From an uncultured Eubacteriales bacterium (GTDB taxonomy: Bacteria; Bacillota_A; Clostridia; Peptostreptococcales; Anaerovoracaceae), in the NCBI GenBank assembly GCA_902790885.1, contig CADATR010000023.1, positions 1 to 37,744 on the forward strand: DNA of 37,744 nucleotides, given 5' to 3'. Made by a program: the position numbers and the translations under genes. The notes below the pieces were generated by a model. It was not told the origin of the DNA. It did not search any database and worked only from the letters and a program-made list of their open reading frames with translations. Each line of letters starts with the position of its first letter. Within the stretch, counting starts at the first letter, position 1. Below are positions 8,596 to 16,658 of this stretch, piece after piece.

Positions 8596-9475
8596 TGACC
8601 TCACCTCCTGCCAGTGTTATGCACTCACGGAGCGCTCTTTCAGCCATAACGACTGATATGTGGCGGCGGAGAGCTCTGCTCGCACGCCAGCTGTCTCTCG
8701 GATTGATATCCTGGAGCACTGTCTCCGCGAATGTTTTTATATTCTCATCAGTTATTTCTTTGCCGTTTATGAATTCCTCCGCGCTTGGAGCACGTACAGG
8801 TATCGGTGACGCTACTCCGTATCCGACGCGGACTCTTTCAAAAGTCTTTTTGTCTTCACTCAGCCTTACGTTGACCGAGCAGCCCGTTGTTGCGATATCG
8901 AGGGCGTTTCTCATCGAGTATTTGATGTAGTGACCGACGCATCTGTCGTACGATTCCTTAGGGATGAGTATCGCCGTCTGTATCTCGCCCGGCCTGATGT
9001 CGACCACCTTGGCCTTGATGTAGAAATCCTTGATAGGAACGCGTCTTACGCCTTCAGGGCCTGTCAGCTCGATTATGGCGTCCCATGCCATCAGAGTCGA
9101 TGCGGAATCAGCCGAAGTGACTCCGTTGCATGTGTTGCCTCCGATGGTTCCTATAGCCCTTATCTGCGGGCCTCCTACCATGTCTACCGCCTCGCCCAGA
9201 ACGTTTATGTATTTCTGGATGATCGGATCCTTTGTGATATGCGAGAAGCTGGTGAGCGAACCGATGCGGATGTTCTCATCCTCGTCGATCGATACTCCGC
9301 GCAGCTCATCGAGCATGTAGATGCTCACGAATTCACAGCCGGCACGGCGTCCCTCACGTATCTGAACGAGTACGTCCGAGCCTCCCGCAAGTATCTGCGC
9401 TTCCGGATGCTCCTGAAGCAGTCTTATGGCATCCTGCACGCTTTCAGCTTCATAGAGCGCTTTTATGTCGTACAT
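8588..9475 (-). CDS. xdhB: XdhB-type FAD-binding subunit of xanthine dehydrogenase
   Basis: A 295-residue FAD-binding subunit of the CoxM/XdhB family. Family motifs are ILAGGSDVLVQ (about 28-38) and TIGGNTCNGVTSADS (about 113-127), followed by the C-terminal CO-dehydrogenase-flavoprotein domain with the INPRDSWRASRALR segment near 265. It takes electrons from the XdhC 2Fe-2S clusters and hands them to an external acceptor. The start is supported by AAAGGAG seven bases upstream of ATG 9475. It lies 21 bases after xdhA and overlaps xdhC by eight bases, so xdhA-xdhB-xdhC form a standard heterotrimer block. Confidence 0.93.
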   Translation of the reverse strand: MYDIKALYEAESVQDAIRLLQEHPEAQILAGGSDVLVQIREGRRAGCEFVSIYMLDELRGVSIDEDENIRIGSLTSFSHITKDPIIQKYINVLGEAVDMVGGPQIRAIGTIGGNTCNGVTSADSASTLMAWDAIIELTGPEGVRRVPIKDFYIKAKVVDIRPGEIQTAILIPKESYDRCVGHYIKYSMRNALDIATTGCSVNVRLSEDKKTFERVRVGYGVASPIPVRAPSAEEFINGKEITDENIKTFAETVLQDINPRDSWRASRALRRHISVVMAERALRECITLAGGEVNG

Positions 9476-9496
9476 TGTAATCTCCTTTCACTGCTT

Positions 9497-11815
9497 CTAT
9501 TCCGCAAACGAATCGTTTATAAGGCCTGCCTCCGTGAATTCACGGAAGAGCGTATGCGGCGACAGAGGCAGCTCGTTGATGTAGACGCCTGTCGCCTGGC
9601 CGATGGCGTTTCTGATGGCCGGCGCTACAGGGCATGCCGGCGGCTCGCCGAGGCCCTTTGTGCCGTACGCGCTTGTCGGCTCGTAGTTCTCTACAAAGTC
9701 CGCTACGAGTCTCGGGTGATCCATGAAGGACGACATCTTGTAGTCGAGCAGGTTGTTGTTGAGAGGTCTGCCCGTCTTTGCGTCCCACATGAGTTTCTCA
9801 GAGAGAGCATAGCCTATGCCCATGCTCTGACCGCCGTGTACCTGACCGGCTGCCAGCAGCGGATTGATCACCTGTCCGCAGTCGTGCACGTTTACTATGT
9901 TGAGCAGTCTTACGCGGCACATAGGGATGTCTACCTCCACTTCAGCGAAGCAGACTCCGAACGAGTACGCGTTGGATTTGATCTGGTATGTCGACTCAGC
10001 TGTCAGATGCTGCGAGCCGTCTGTCGTATACAGCTTCGAAAGAGCAAGCTCACCTATCGTCATCAGCTCACGGCCGTCTGTAGTCCTTATGATCTTTCCG
10101 TCTACAAGATCGAGGTTGTAGACCGGCATGCGTGTGAACTGATGCGCTGCATCGAGGATCTTCTCCTTCAGGAGCAGAGCTGTCTGCCTTACCGAGAATC
10201 CCAGTGTGTATGTTCCTCTCGACGCGTAAACGCCTGTGCCGAACGGTGTGATATCTGTATCCTGGCACGATACCGGATGCACCATGCTCAGAGGTATGCC
10301 GACGGTATCGGCTATCATCTGAGCGGCTACCGTATCAGCGCCCTGCCCGATTTCTGTCTCGCCCAGCTGGAACTGCACCGAGCCGTCCTGATTCATGACT
10401 ATACGGCATGATGAAGTCTCAAGAGCGATAGGATATACAGCCGTGTTGTACCAGAACGTTGAAGCAGCTATGCCGCGCCTTATGTCCCCTGTCTGGTTGG
10501 CGTACTTCTTTGCCTTTTCGTAGTAGCCGATTATCTCAGCACCCTTGTCGAAGCACTGATTGAATGTATCCGAGTACAGCTCATTCTTCGAGAAAGCGTG
10601 ATAGTATCCGACCGGCATGAGGTTTTTGCGTCTGAATTCCAGCGGATCCATTCCGATAGCTCTCGCGCAGTCCTCAGCATGTACCTCGAACGCATAGCTT
10701 GCCTGAGGCATGCCGTATCCTCTCATCGCGCCGGCTACCGAACGGTTCGTATAAACTGTCCATGTCTCACCGTCGATGTTGTCGCAAGGATAGAGCTGCG
10801 GGAATGCGTTGAGTCCCTTGGCTGCTATGGCGTGGCCGTGAGAGCTGTAAGCACCGTTGTTGCACCATGCCTTTATTGTACGGGCCGCAAAGCTGCCGTC
10901 AGGCCTCATCCAGGATGTGATGTGGTACTTGATGGCATGTCTTATGCGGTTGCAGACGAAAGTCTCCTCGCGCGGCACATCTATCTTTACAAGACGGCCG
11001 CCCAGCTGGATGCTTAACCATGCGCACAGCGGCTCATAAAGAACGTCCTGCTTGTTTCCGAATCCGCCTCCGACATAAGGCTTTATGACTCTGAACTTTC
11101 CCCAGTCCATGCCCAGAGCCTGTCCGATGACACGACGTACGATATGCGGGATCTGCGTAGACGACACTACCACAGTCCTGTCGCCCTCACCATACGCATA
11201 GCAGATGAAGTTCTCTATGTGGCAGTGCTGCACAGGCTGAGTCTCGTACCAGCCTTCGCATTTGATGAGTCCCGGCTCCTTTATCGCCTCCTCTACACTT
11301 CCCATGTGGATCTCGGTATGAGCAAGAACGTTATTAGGGAATTTCTCGTGAAGCTGCGGCGCGCCTTCCTCCATCGCCTCCTGGGCGTCAAGAACGAACG
11401 GCAGCTCCTCGTATACGACGCTCTTTTCGAGTATGCGGAGCGCCTGCGAGGCAGCGACTTCGTCTTCGGCCACAACGGCTCCGATATCGTCGCCGTAGAA
11501 GAGCGGATGGTCAGTCATTATGAGCCTGTCAGCTATATCCTGATGGCTCGGATCAGTTGACCACGGGTGTCCCGCAGTCGGAAAATAATGTTTCTCCTCA
11601 AGGTCGAAGCAGGTGAAGATGCGCACCACGCCCGGCACCTTCTCGGCCTCACTGGTATCAATGGACTTGACGATACCATTTGCCACTGTGGAATGGAGCA
11701 CTCTGACTACAAGCGCGCTTTTGTCGCACAGGTCATCTGTGTATTTTATGCGCCCCATCGCTTTGTCGTGTGCATCGAGTCTGGTGACCGCCTGTCCTAT
11801 GTATTTGTTGGACAT
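9497..11815 (-). CDS. xdhA: XdhA-type molybdopterin-binding subunit of xanthine dehydrogenase
   Basis: A 772-residue large subunit of the molybdenum hydroxylase family. Visible pocket elements are GGGFGNKQD (249-257), AMRGYGMPQ (363-371) with the substrate-contacting Arg365, GETEIGQGAD (485-494) with Gln491, and the catalytic Glu724 in GLGEPP. Relative to bovine xanthine oxidoreductase, the Arg of FRGFG, the Gln of GQG and the catalytic Glu are kept, while Glu802 is replaced by Gln256. This fits a purine or related N-heterocycle hydroxylase. The start ATG 11815 is preceded by AAAGGAGGG. It begins 28 bases after the merR-type gene, with xdhB, xdhC, ygfM and xdhD downstream. Xanthine or hypoxanthine is the likely substrate by context; nicotinate-type or other purine hydroxylation is possible. 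Confidence 0.92.
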   Translation of the reverse strand: MSNKYIGQAVTRLDAHDKAMGRIKYTDDLCDKSALVVRVLHSTVANGIVKSIDTSEAEKVPGVVRIFTCFDLEEKHYFPTAGHPWSTDPSHQDIADRLIMTDHPLFYGDDIGAVVAEDEVAASQALRILEKSVVYEELPFVLDAQEAMEEGAPQLHEKFPNNVLAHTEIHMGSVEEAIKEPGLIKCEGWYETQPVQHCHIENFICYAYGEGDRTVVVSSTQIPHIVRRVIGQALGMDWGKFRVIKPYVGGGFGNKQDVLYEPLCAWLSIQLGGRLVKIDVPREETFVCNRIRHAIKYHITSWMRPDGSFAARTIKAWCNNGAYSSHGHAIAAKGLNAFPQLYPCDNIDGETWTVYTNRSVAGAMRGYGMPQASYAFEVHAEDCARAIGMDPLEFRRKNLMPVGYYHAFSKNELYSDTFNQCFDKGAEIIGYYEKAKKYANQTGDIRRGIAASTFWYNTAVYPIALETSSCRIVMNQDGSVQFQLGETEIGQGADTVAAQMIADTVGIPLSMVHPVSCQDTDITPFGTGVYASRGTYTLGFSVRQTALLLKEKILDAAHQFTRMPVYNLDLVDGKIIRTTDGRELMTIGELALSKLYTTDGSQHLTAESTYQIKSNAYSFGVCFAEVEVDIPMCRVRLLNIVNVHDCGQVINPLLAAGQVHGGQSMGIGYALSEKLMWDAKTGRPLNNNLLDYKMSSFMDHPRLVADFVENYEPTSAYGTKGLGEPPACPVAPAIRNAIGQATGVYINELPLSPHTLFREFTEAGLINDSFAE

Positions 11816-11843
11816 GCTCTGCCCTCCTTTCTGAGAATAGTGC

Positions 11844-12629
11844 TTACTCTCTGTTGATCTTGATCATGACTTTTGTAACGTAATTGTCTTTATCGGCCTC
11901 TATGAACTGATCGATAATGTCTATGCATATCTCAGTATCGCTGAGACTGCAGCCCTCATCGAGTATACCCTCCGCCGATTCGCGCATGCGGCGGAACGTC
12001 TCTTTGACTTTCGCATGCGGCCCCTTGTGGTAACCGACCAGATACTCATCCGGATTCAGGACCCTGATACGGTCGCTGTATTTATCGAGGTCAGCAGTCT
12101 CCTCGCCCGGGATCATGACAGCGAATGTCGTCACATCGCCGGTATAGAAGACTATCGTCGGATAAAGGTAGAACAGCTCGTTTACGAAGATCTCCTCGAT
12201 CCCGCCGATCTCGATATAATAAATATCCTCTTCAGAGCAAACAAAAACCTGATCGAACGCTGCATACTTCATTTCGCGATTTACCATCGCAAATCTGTCG
12301 TTCATCACCGACTCCATTTTGAGCAGTTTCTCGTAATTCGCGCGGATCGCTTTCATGCGCCGTCTCAGGTATTTTTCAGTTGTATCCGCACTTCTCTCAG
12401 GCATAAAGCTTCCTATTTCATCCAGGGAACAGTCGAGCTGTCTGAGGAATCGTATCATTCCAAGCGGATAGATCTGGTCATATTTATAGGACCGCCAGTT
12501 GTTGTCCGGATTTCGATACTCCGGAATGAGCAGTCCCTCTTTGTCATAGTGTCTGAGGAGCTGTACGTTTATGTCAAACATTCTGGCTAGCTCACCTATT
12601 TTCCACGTCCGGTCATAGTAGTTTTTCAT
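11844..12629 (-). CDS. MerR-family transcriptional regulator with GyrI-like effector domain
   Basis: A 261-residue regulator. The N-terminal MerR winged-helix domain covers about 1-75 (IGELARMFDINVQLLRHYD, then the NNWRSYKYDQI wing). A helical linker runs to about 115, and the C-terminal half (120-260) resembles the GyrI/BmrR-type ligand-binding domain. I choose the ATG at 12629: a GGGGG ribosome binding site lies about ten bases upstream, and the promoter at 12677-12705 would put the longer start at 12662 almost on the transcription start. It leads the purine-hydroxylase operon, so it is probably its local regulator, sensing a purine or intermediate; that role is inferred. The 28-base gap to xdhA shows no terminator. 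Confidence 0.85.
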   Translation of the reverse strand: MKNYYDRTWKIGELARMFDINVQLLRHYDKEGLLIPEYRNPDNNWRSYKYDQIYPLGMIRFLRQLDCSLDEIGSFMPERSADTTEKYLRRRMKAIRANYEKLLKMESVMNDRFAMVNREMKYAAFDQVFVCSEEDIYYIEIGGIEEIFVNELFYLYPTIVFYTGDVTTFAVMIPGEETADLDKYSDRIRVLNPDEYLVGYHKGPHAKVKETFRRMRESAEGILDEGCSLSDTEICIDIIDQFIEADKDNYVTKVMIKINRE

Positions 12630-12676
12630 CTGTCTACCCCCGTAGAAAAAACACCATCTCATGATTTGCTACCTTA

Positions 12677-12705
12677 ATTATAAGAGCTTGATTGTACCAA
12701 AACAA
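12677..12705 (-). promoter_or_regulatory. Sigma-A-type promoter of the merR-xdh operon
   Basis: On the minus strand a TTGTTT -35 box (12705-12700), a 17-base spacer and a perfect TATAAT -10 box (12682-12677). Transcription would begin near 12670, about 40 bases before the chosen merR start at 12629. This is the only clear promoter seen before the operon. Half-sites TGTAC (12693-12697) and GAACA (12706-12710) lie in and beside it and resemble those of the dyad at 14355-14380. Confidence 0.7.
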
Positions 12706-12788
12706 GAACATATCCGTAAAAACCTAAAATAATTTTGGGTTTTTATTTTGTGCCGCTCCAAAACGCTCCTGAATGTGTTTTTTTAGTG

Positions 12789-12814
12789 AAAAAACCGGCA
12801 GCTGACGCTGCCGG
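12789..12814 (-). terminator. Intrinsic terminator of the NCS2 permease gene
   Basis: Perfect eight-base-pair GC-rich stem, CCGGCAGC (12795-12802) with GCTGCCGG (12807-12814), and a TGAC loop (GTCA on the transcribed strand). On the minus strand it is followed directly by six T (12794-12789). It lies 38 bases past the permease stop and separates the permease from the merR promoter downstream. Confidence 0.88.
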
Positions 12815-12852
12815 CCGTCGGTATTTTTCTGCTTATATGATACCTGTAGTTC

Positions 12853-14286
12853 TTAGTTTTCTGCTTTCTGATCGCGAAGAAGTGCAGGGTCGAGTCCTAT
12901 GCCGTCAATGCCCTTTTCCACATAAGCCTCATACTTGGCAGGATCTTTAGGAAGAAGCAGCTCCATGATGAGCCCAACAACGAATACTCCTGCTACCATG
13001 TTGCCTGCGAAGATCTCACCTATGATAGACGGCAGATAGTCGAAGAAGCCATCCACCTGGGTAACGCCTACGCCAAGGCAAAGTGAAGTTGCAGCGATCA
13101 GCGTGTTGCGGTTGTCGAGGCCTGCGTCGATCATCATCTTGACGCCCGCCATCATTATGGAACCGAACATGATTACTGTGCATCCGCCGAGCACGCAGTC
13201 CGGCAGTGTTGTGAAGAAAGCTCCGATAGGCGGGAACAGTCCGCCGAGTATCATCGCCAGCGCTCCGAACATGATGCAGAAGCGGTTGACTACATGAGTC
13301 ATCGCGATAAGTCCTACGTTCTGGCTGAACGATGTTATAGGCGAGCAGCCGAACACTCCGCCGGAAACTGCCGACATGAAGCCGTCGCAGCAGAGGGATC
13401 CGGATATCTCCTTCTCTGTGATGTCTCTGCCCAGGCCGCCTGTGCATGCCGCTGTTGTGTCTCCTATGGTCTCAACGGCAGATACCATGAACACCAGACA
13501 GAACGAGACTATGGCGCCCGCCTGGAATTTAGGCTTGAACGCGAAGAGCTCAGGAACGGAGAATACTCCCATCTCCTTGATAGTGTCGCCCATCGCTCCG
13601 AAATCCACCATGCCGAAGAATATCGAGATGATATAGCCGACTATCAGTCCGAAGAGAACGTACATCTGCTTTGCTACGCCCTTCATTTTAATGTGGAAAG
13701 TCAGGGCTGCTATGAGGGTTAGAGTGGCCACCAGAAGGTTCTGCCATGCTCCGACCGGATATTTGCCCGACGACGCGTATGATGAAACGCCTACATTCAG
13801 GATGCTGAGGCCTATCGCGACCACCACGCACGATGAAAGAAGCGGCGTTATGATCTTTCTCCAGTACTTTGCTGTAAGACCGAGTATGCCTTCAAAGATA
13901 CCGCCGATAATGATGGCACCCACCATTATGCCGTAATCCTTTGATGCGGCTGACATCGCTGCCGCAAGGAAGGTGAACGACAGACCCATGACTATTGGCA
14001 GTCCGGATCCTACCCTCCACACAGGATAGAGCTGTACCATGGTGCCCAGACCTGCTATGAGCATGCAGTTCTGTATCAGCCTTGCTGTCTCAACAGCGCT
14101 GAATGGCTGACCGTCATAAACAGCCACAGAGGCAATGATGATGAGCGGTGCCACATTTGCAACGAACATGGCCAGCACATGCTGCAGTCCGAACGGGATC
14201 GCCCGGCTTACCGGCACTCTGCCTTCCAGTTGATACACGTTTTCTACGCTTACACTTGTGTCTTTTTCCTTTTTTTCTCTTTTCAT
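12853..14286 (-). CDS. NCS2-family purine/pyrimidine permease (xanthine/urate/uracil type)
   Basis: A 477-residue membrane protein of the nucleobase:cation symporter-2 family. It has about 12-14 hydrophobic segments from residue 30 on. The family core is SAVETIGDTTAACTGG (about 270-285), carrying the conserved substrate-binding glutamate, followed by SVSGGVFGCSPITSFSQNVG-like residues near 310-330 (here SAVSGGVFGCSPITSFSQN). The SFSQN stretch is typical of the xanthine/urate branch, which fits the neighbours. The start is ATG 14286, preceded by AGGAGG; the longer start at 14325 has no such site. It has its own promoter, divergent from yqeC-mocA, and its own terminator, so it is a single-gene unit. 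The precise substrate is inferred from context. Confidence 0.9.
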   Translation of the reverse strand: MKREKKEKDTSVSVENVYQLEGRVPVSRAIPFGLQHVLAMFVANVAPLIIIASVAVYDGQPFSAVETARLIQNCMLIAGLGTMVQLYPVWRVGSGLPIVMGLSFTFLAAAMSAASKDYGIMVGAIIIGGIFEGILGLTAKYWRKIITPLLSSCVVVAIGLSILNVGVSSYASSGKYPVGAWQNLLVATLTLIAALTFHIKMKGVAKQMYVLFGLIVGYIISIFFGMVDFGAMGDTIKEMGVFSVPELFAFKPKFQAGAIVSFCLVFMVSAVETIGDTTAACTGGLGRDITEKEISGSLCCDGFMSAVSGGVFGCSPITSFSQNVGLIAMTHVVNRFCIMFGALAMILGGLFPPIGAFFTTLPDCVLGGCTVIMFGSIMMAGVKMMIDAGLDNRNTLIAATSLCLGVGVTQVDGFFDYLPSIIGEIFAGNMVAGVFVVGLIMELLLPKDPAKYEAYVEKGIDGIGLDPALLRDQKAEN

Positions 14287-14341
14287 GATAACCTCCTTTC
14301 CTCCAGTCTCATTCGTGATATTCATACCCTAACATGGTTTT

Positions 14342-14370
14342 ATTATAGTCCTGTTGAACATTTATTTCCA
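14342..14370 (-). promoter_or_regulatory. Promoter of the NCS2 permease gene
   Basis: On the minus strand a perfect TATAAT -10 (14347-14342) with a weak TGGAAA -35 (14370-14365) at 17-base spacing. An alternative TTGTGG -35 would need a 20-base spacer, which would be MerR-like. The -35 area overlaps the divergent yqeC-mocA promoter and the dyad at 14355-14380, so the two promoters probably interfere or share a regulator. Confidence 0.55.
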
Positions 14371-14382
14371 CAAATGTACAAT
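14354..14382 (+). promoter_or_regulatory. Promoter of yqeC-mocA predicting a leaderless transcript
   Basis: On the plus strand TTGAAC (14354-14359), a 17-base spacer, and TACAAT (14377-14382). Transcription would start about seven bases later, at 14389, which is the A of the chosen ATG. No Shine-Dalgarno sequence lies before that ATG, in keeping with a leaderless mRNA. Confidence 0.6.
14355..14380. promoter_or_regulatory. Operator-like dyad in the permease / yqeC-mocA divergent region
   Basis: Imperfect inverted repeat TGAACATTT (14355-14363), eight-base spacer, AAATGTACA (14372-14380), with 8 of 9 arm positions matching. It spans the core of the yqeC-mocA promoter and the -35 area of the permease promoter, the position expected of a dimeric regulator's site. 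Which protein binds is unknown; the MerR-type protein encoded 1.7 kb away is one candidate. Confidence 0.45.
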
Positions 14383-14388
14383 TGGATC

Positions 14389-15618
14389 ATGGAATTGTGG
14401 AACTTCAGAGGAAAACAGGAAAGCATAACAGACGCGCTGCAGCTCAGCCTGCCTGAGCACGCAGTCATCAGCGTAGTCGGAGCGGGCGGCAAGACCTCGC
14501 TCATTTTCGCCTGGGCGCGTGAGCTCGCGGCCGCGGGAAAAAGCGTTATAATAACAACAACTACTCACATGTACCGGCCCGGGCAGATGGAAGAAAACGG
14601 CATAAGGATAGTGGCTGCAGACGATCCGGACAGGCCGGATAAGCTCATGTCTCCTTCCGCGGAAGAGCTCGAAAGCCTCAGGGAAACAGCTGACGTCGTG
14701 CTCATAGAGGCTGACGGATCACGCCGCATGCCCCTCAAGTGGCCGGCGGAGCACGAGCCTGTGATACCCGACTATACCGATGTCACAGTCTGCGTGGCCG
14801 GGCTCTCCGCTCTGGGACGAAGGACCGCTGATGTCGTATATAACGCCGCTGAACTGCCTGAACGCCTTGCCCGCGAGACCGTTGACATGAACATGATGCA
14901 TGCCGTCATCTCTTCGCGAAGCGGCGGCCAGAAAGGTGTCCGCGGGGAATTCCGCGTTTTTCTGAATCAGGTAGACGACGATATCGACAGGCTGGCCTCA
15001 GCTTACAGGCTGCAGCAGATACTTGGCGTGATGGGCATACAGAGCGCGTGGGGATCGCTCAGGGCTGAAGAGCCTAAGATCGCAATAGTCATGGAAGCTG
15101 CCGGCGACAGCAGAAGATTCGGAAGCAACAAGCTTCTTCATGTAATGGATGACGGACGCCCTATGATAGCTTCCGTACTCGATGCCGTCCGCGGTATTGA
15201 GGCATATAAAAAGATCCTTGTAACACAATACGACGAGGTCGCCTCGCTCGCTGCTGATATGGATATCGTGATGAACGACAGACCTGATCTCGGCATATCG
15301 CGCAGTATGCAGCTCGGACTGGAGGCAGGCGGAGACGCCGACGCATTCATGTTCTGCGTGTGCGACCAGCCGGGTCTGAGTTCTGATACGCTTCAGAAGC
15401 TTATAAAGGCATACAAAAAAGGGACCGCAGGCATCGTTTCCCTTGCATGGCAGGGAAAGATGTGCAATCCCAAGATCTTTTCATCGCGATATAAAGAAGA
15501 ACTGATGCGCCTCTCAGGTGATACCGGCGGGCGTCAGATAATCGCTGCCCACCCTGATGACATCCTTCTGGTGGAAGCGGAAAGCGAGGATGAAGTCACG
15601 GACATCGACAGCCTGTGA
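14389..15618 (+). CDS. YqeC-MocA fusion: selenium-linked hydroxylase accessory protein plus molybdenum cofactor cytidylyltransferase
   Basis: A 409-residue two-domain protein. Residues 1-225 match YqeC: a P-loop-like VVGAGGKTS (29-37), ITTTTHMY (about 54-61) and LIEADGSRRMPLK (about 105-117). YqeC is a marker of selenium-dependent molybdenum hydroxylase systems. Residues from about 230 on are a MobA/MocA-type nucleotidyltransferase (AAGDSRRFGSNKLL, then CVCDQPGLS and GDTGGRQI), which joins CMP to molybdopterin. E. coli encodes the two as separate genes (yqeC and ygfJ/mocA). I take ATG 14389 as start because the promoter places transcription there; ATG 14374 is the alternative. No ribosome binding site is visible for either. 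It is the only plus-strand gene among the cofactor genes. It ends 11 bases before the convergent maturation-factor gene. Confidence 0.88.
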   Translation: MELWNFRGKQESITDALQLSLPEHAVISVVGAGGKTSLIFAWARELAAAGKSVIITTTTHMYRPGQMEENGIRIVAADDPDRPDKLMSPSAEELESLRETADVVLIEADGSRRMPLKWPAEHEPVIPDYTDVTVCVAGLSALGRRTADVVYNAAELPERLARETVDMNMMHAVISSRSGGQKGVRGEFRVFLNQVDDDIDRLASAYRLQQILGVMGIQSAWGSLRAEEPKIAIVMEAAGDSRRFGSNKLLHVMDDGRPMIASVLDAVRGIEAYKKILVTQYDEVASLAADMDIVMNDRPDLGISRSMQLGLEAGGDADAFMFCVCDQPGLSSDTLQKLIKAYKKGTAGIVSLAWQGKMCNPKIFSSRYKEELMRLSGDTGGRQIIAAHPDDILLVEAESEDEVTDIDSL

Positions 15619-15629
15619 CCGGCGTCTTT

Positions 15630-16607
15630 TCAGACGACCTCAAGGAGCACCTCTATCGCTCCTCCGCATATCATGTCGCCTTCCTTTATCTGATTTCCGG
15701 ACATGTCAACATACATGAGCGCGGGCCTGACAGGCCCTTTTTTATTTGCGGCGAGCATTGCCTCAGCCCTCTCGGTGACCCTCGCCTCAGCAAGGCCTCC
15801 TCCTATGGTGCCGGTGATGCCTCCGTCCTCATATACTATCATTCTGGTGCCCGCTGCTCTCGGAGAAGATCCTTCTTTTGATACTATCGTTGCAAGCACC
15901 TCAGCCCCTCTGCTCTCAGCGCCCATGGCCTTTATGATGTCCTTATCCATGCCGGAGCTCTTTCTTTTTCTGTTTTTGACCTCGATGATCTCGGCCATTA
16001 TCGCGACCGCTATCTCTTCAGGCGTTTCCGCGCCTATATCGAGCCCGATAGGAGTGTGCACCGATTCAATCACATCTTCAGGGACACCTGCGTCTGCAAG
16101 CAGCTGCTTCACCATACCCACTTTGCGGCGGCTGCCTATCATGCCCACATAGGCGTGAGGCTTGCCGACTATGCTGAGCAGGCAGTCGGAATCGGAAACA
16201 TGACCGCGGGTCACGATGATGAAGAATGTATCCGGATCACCCGGGATATTCGCCAGGGCTTCTTTGAATCCTCTGCAGATCCCCTCGTCCGCGCCGTGGT
16301 CCAGCGCGTTGTTGACAAACTGCTCTCTGTCGTCTATCGCAGTAACGTGAAACCCCAGCATTTTCGCCATCTCAATCACAGAAATCGAGACATGGCCGGC
16401 TCCGCACAGGACTATTTTTTTCTCATTTCCTAGAAGCTCAGCGAACACTCTGGAGCCGTCTATCTCAGTCAGACTTCCGTCTTTCGCCGCGACGGAATCG
16501 GGCATATGCCCTGCGAAAAAGCCATTCTCATCGCTCATCCAGACGGGCCGCCCGCCTGATACTATCATTTTCTCTCCGGCGGAGCCGCCCTCGCATACGG
16601 TGAACAT
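15630..16607 (-). CDS. XdhC/CoxI-family molybdenum hydroxylase maturation factor, N-terminus probably frameshifted
   Basis: A 325-residue frame of the XdhC/CoxI family, which helps insert the sulfurated molybdenum cofactor into hydroxylases. The Rossmann domain comes first (VLCGAGHVS at 66-74, IDDREQF near 90, VGMIGSRRK near 150). The CoxI motif follows at the C-terminus (EGSSPRAAGTRM near 243, GTIGGGLAEA near 262). That order is the reverse of the usual one. The first ATG in this frame (16607) has no ribosome binding site. A better start, ATG 16653, has GGGGTG upstream and lies five bases after modC, but it is one base out of frame. Removing one A from the AAAA run at 16607-16610 would join the two and give about 340 residues. 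The cause is either a real mutation or a sequence error. Confidence 0.82.
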   Translation of the reverse strand: MFTVCEGGSAGEKMIVSGGRPVWMSDENGFFAGHMPDSVAAKDGSLTEIDGSRVFAELLGNEKKIVLCGAGHVSISVIEMAKMLGFHVTAIDDREQFVNNALDHGADEGICRGFKEALANIPGDPDTFFIIVTRGHVSDSDCLLSIVGKPHAYVGMIGSRRKVGMVKQLLADAGVPEDVIESVHTPIGLDIGAETPEEIAVAIMAEIIEVKNRKRKSSGMDKDIIKAMGAESRGAEVLATIVSKEGSSPRAAGTRMIVYEDGGITGTIGGGLAEARVTERAEAMLAANKKGPVRPALMYVDMSGNQIKEGDMICGGAIEVLLEVV

Positions 16608-16658
16608 TTTCGCGGTTATTATTCAGTTCGTTTAATGCATCATAGAATCTCATGTCTT

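Noticed and set aside
8930..10411. Long plus-strand open frame (493 codons) opposite xdhA/xdhB
   Set aside because: It spans the junction of two real opposite-strand genes and is rich in Arg/Cys/Leu typical of antisense frames.
1..11815. Selenocysteine codons (in-frame TGA) in the selenium-linked enzymes
   Set aside because: The reading frames run without internal TGA; selenium in such hydroxylases is thought to be a labile cofactor ligand, not selenocysteine.
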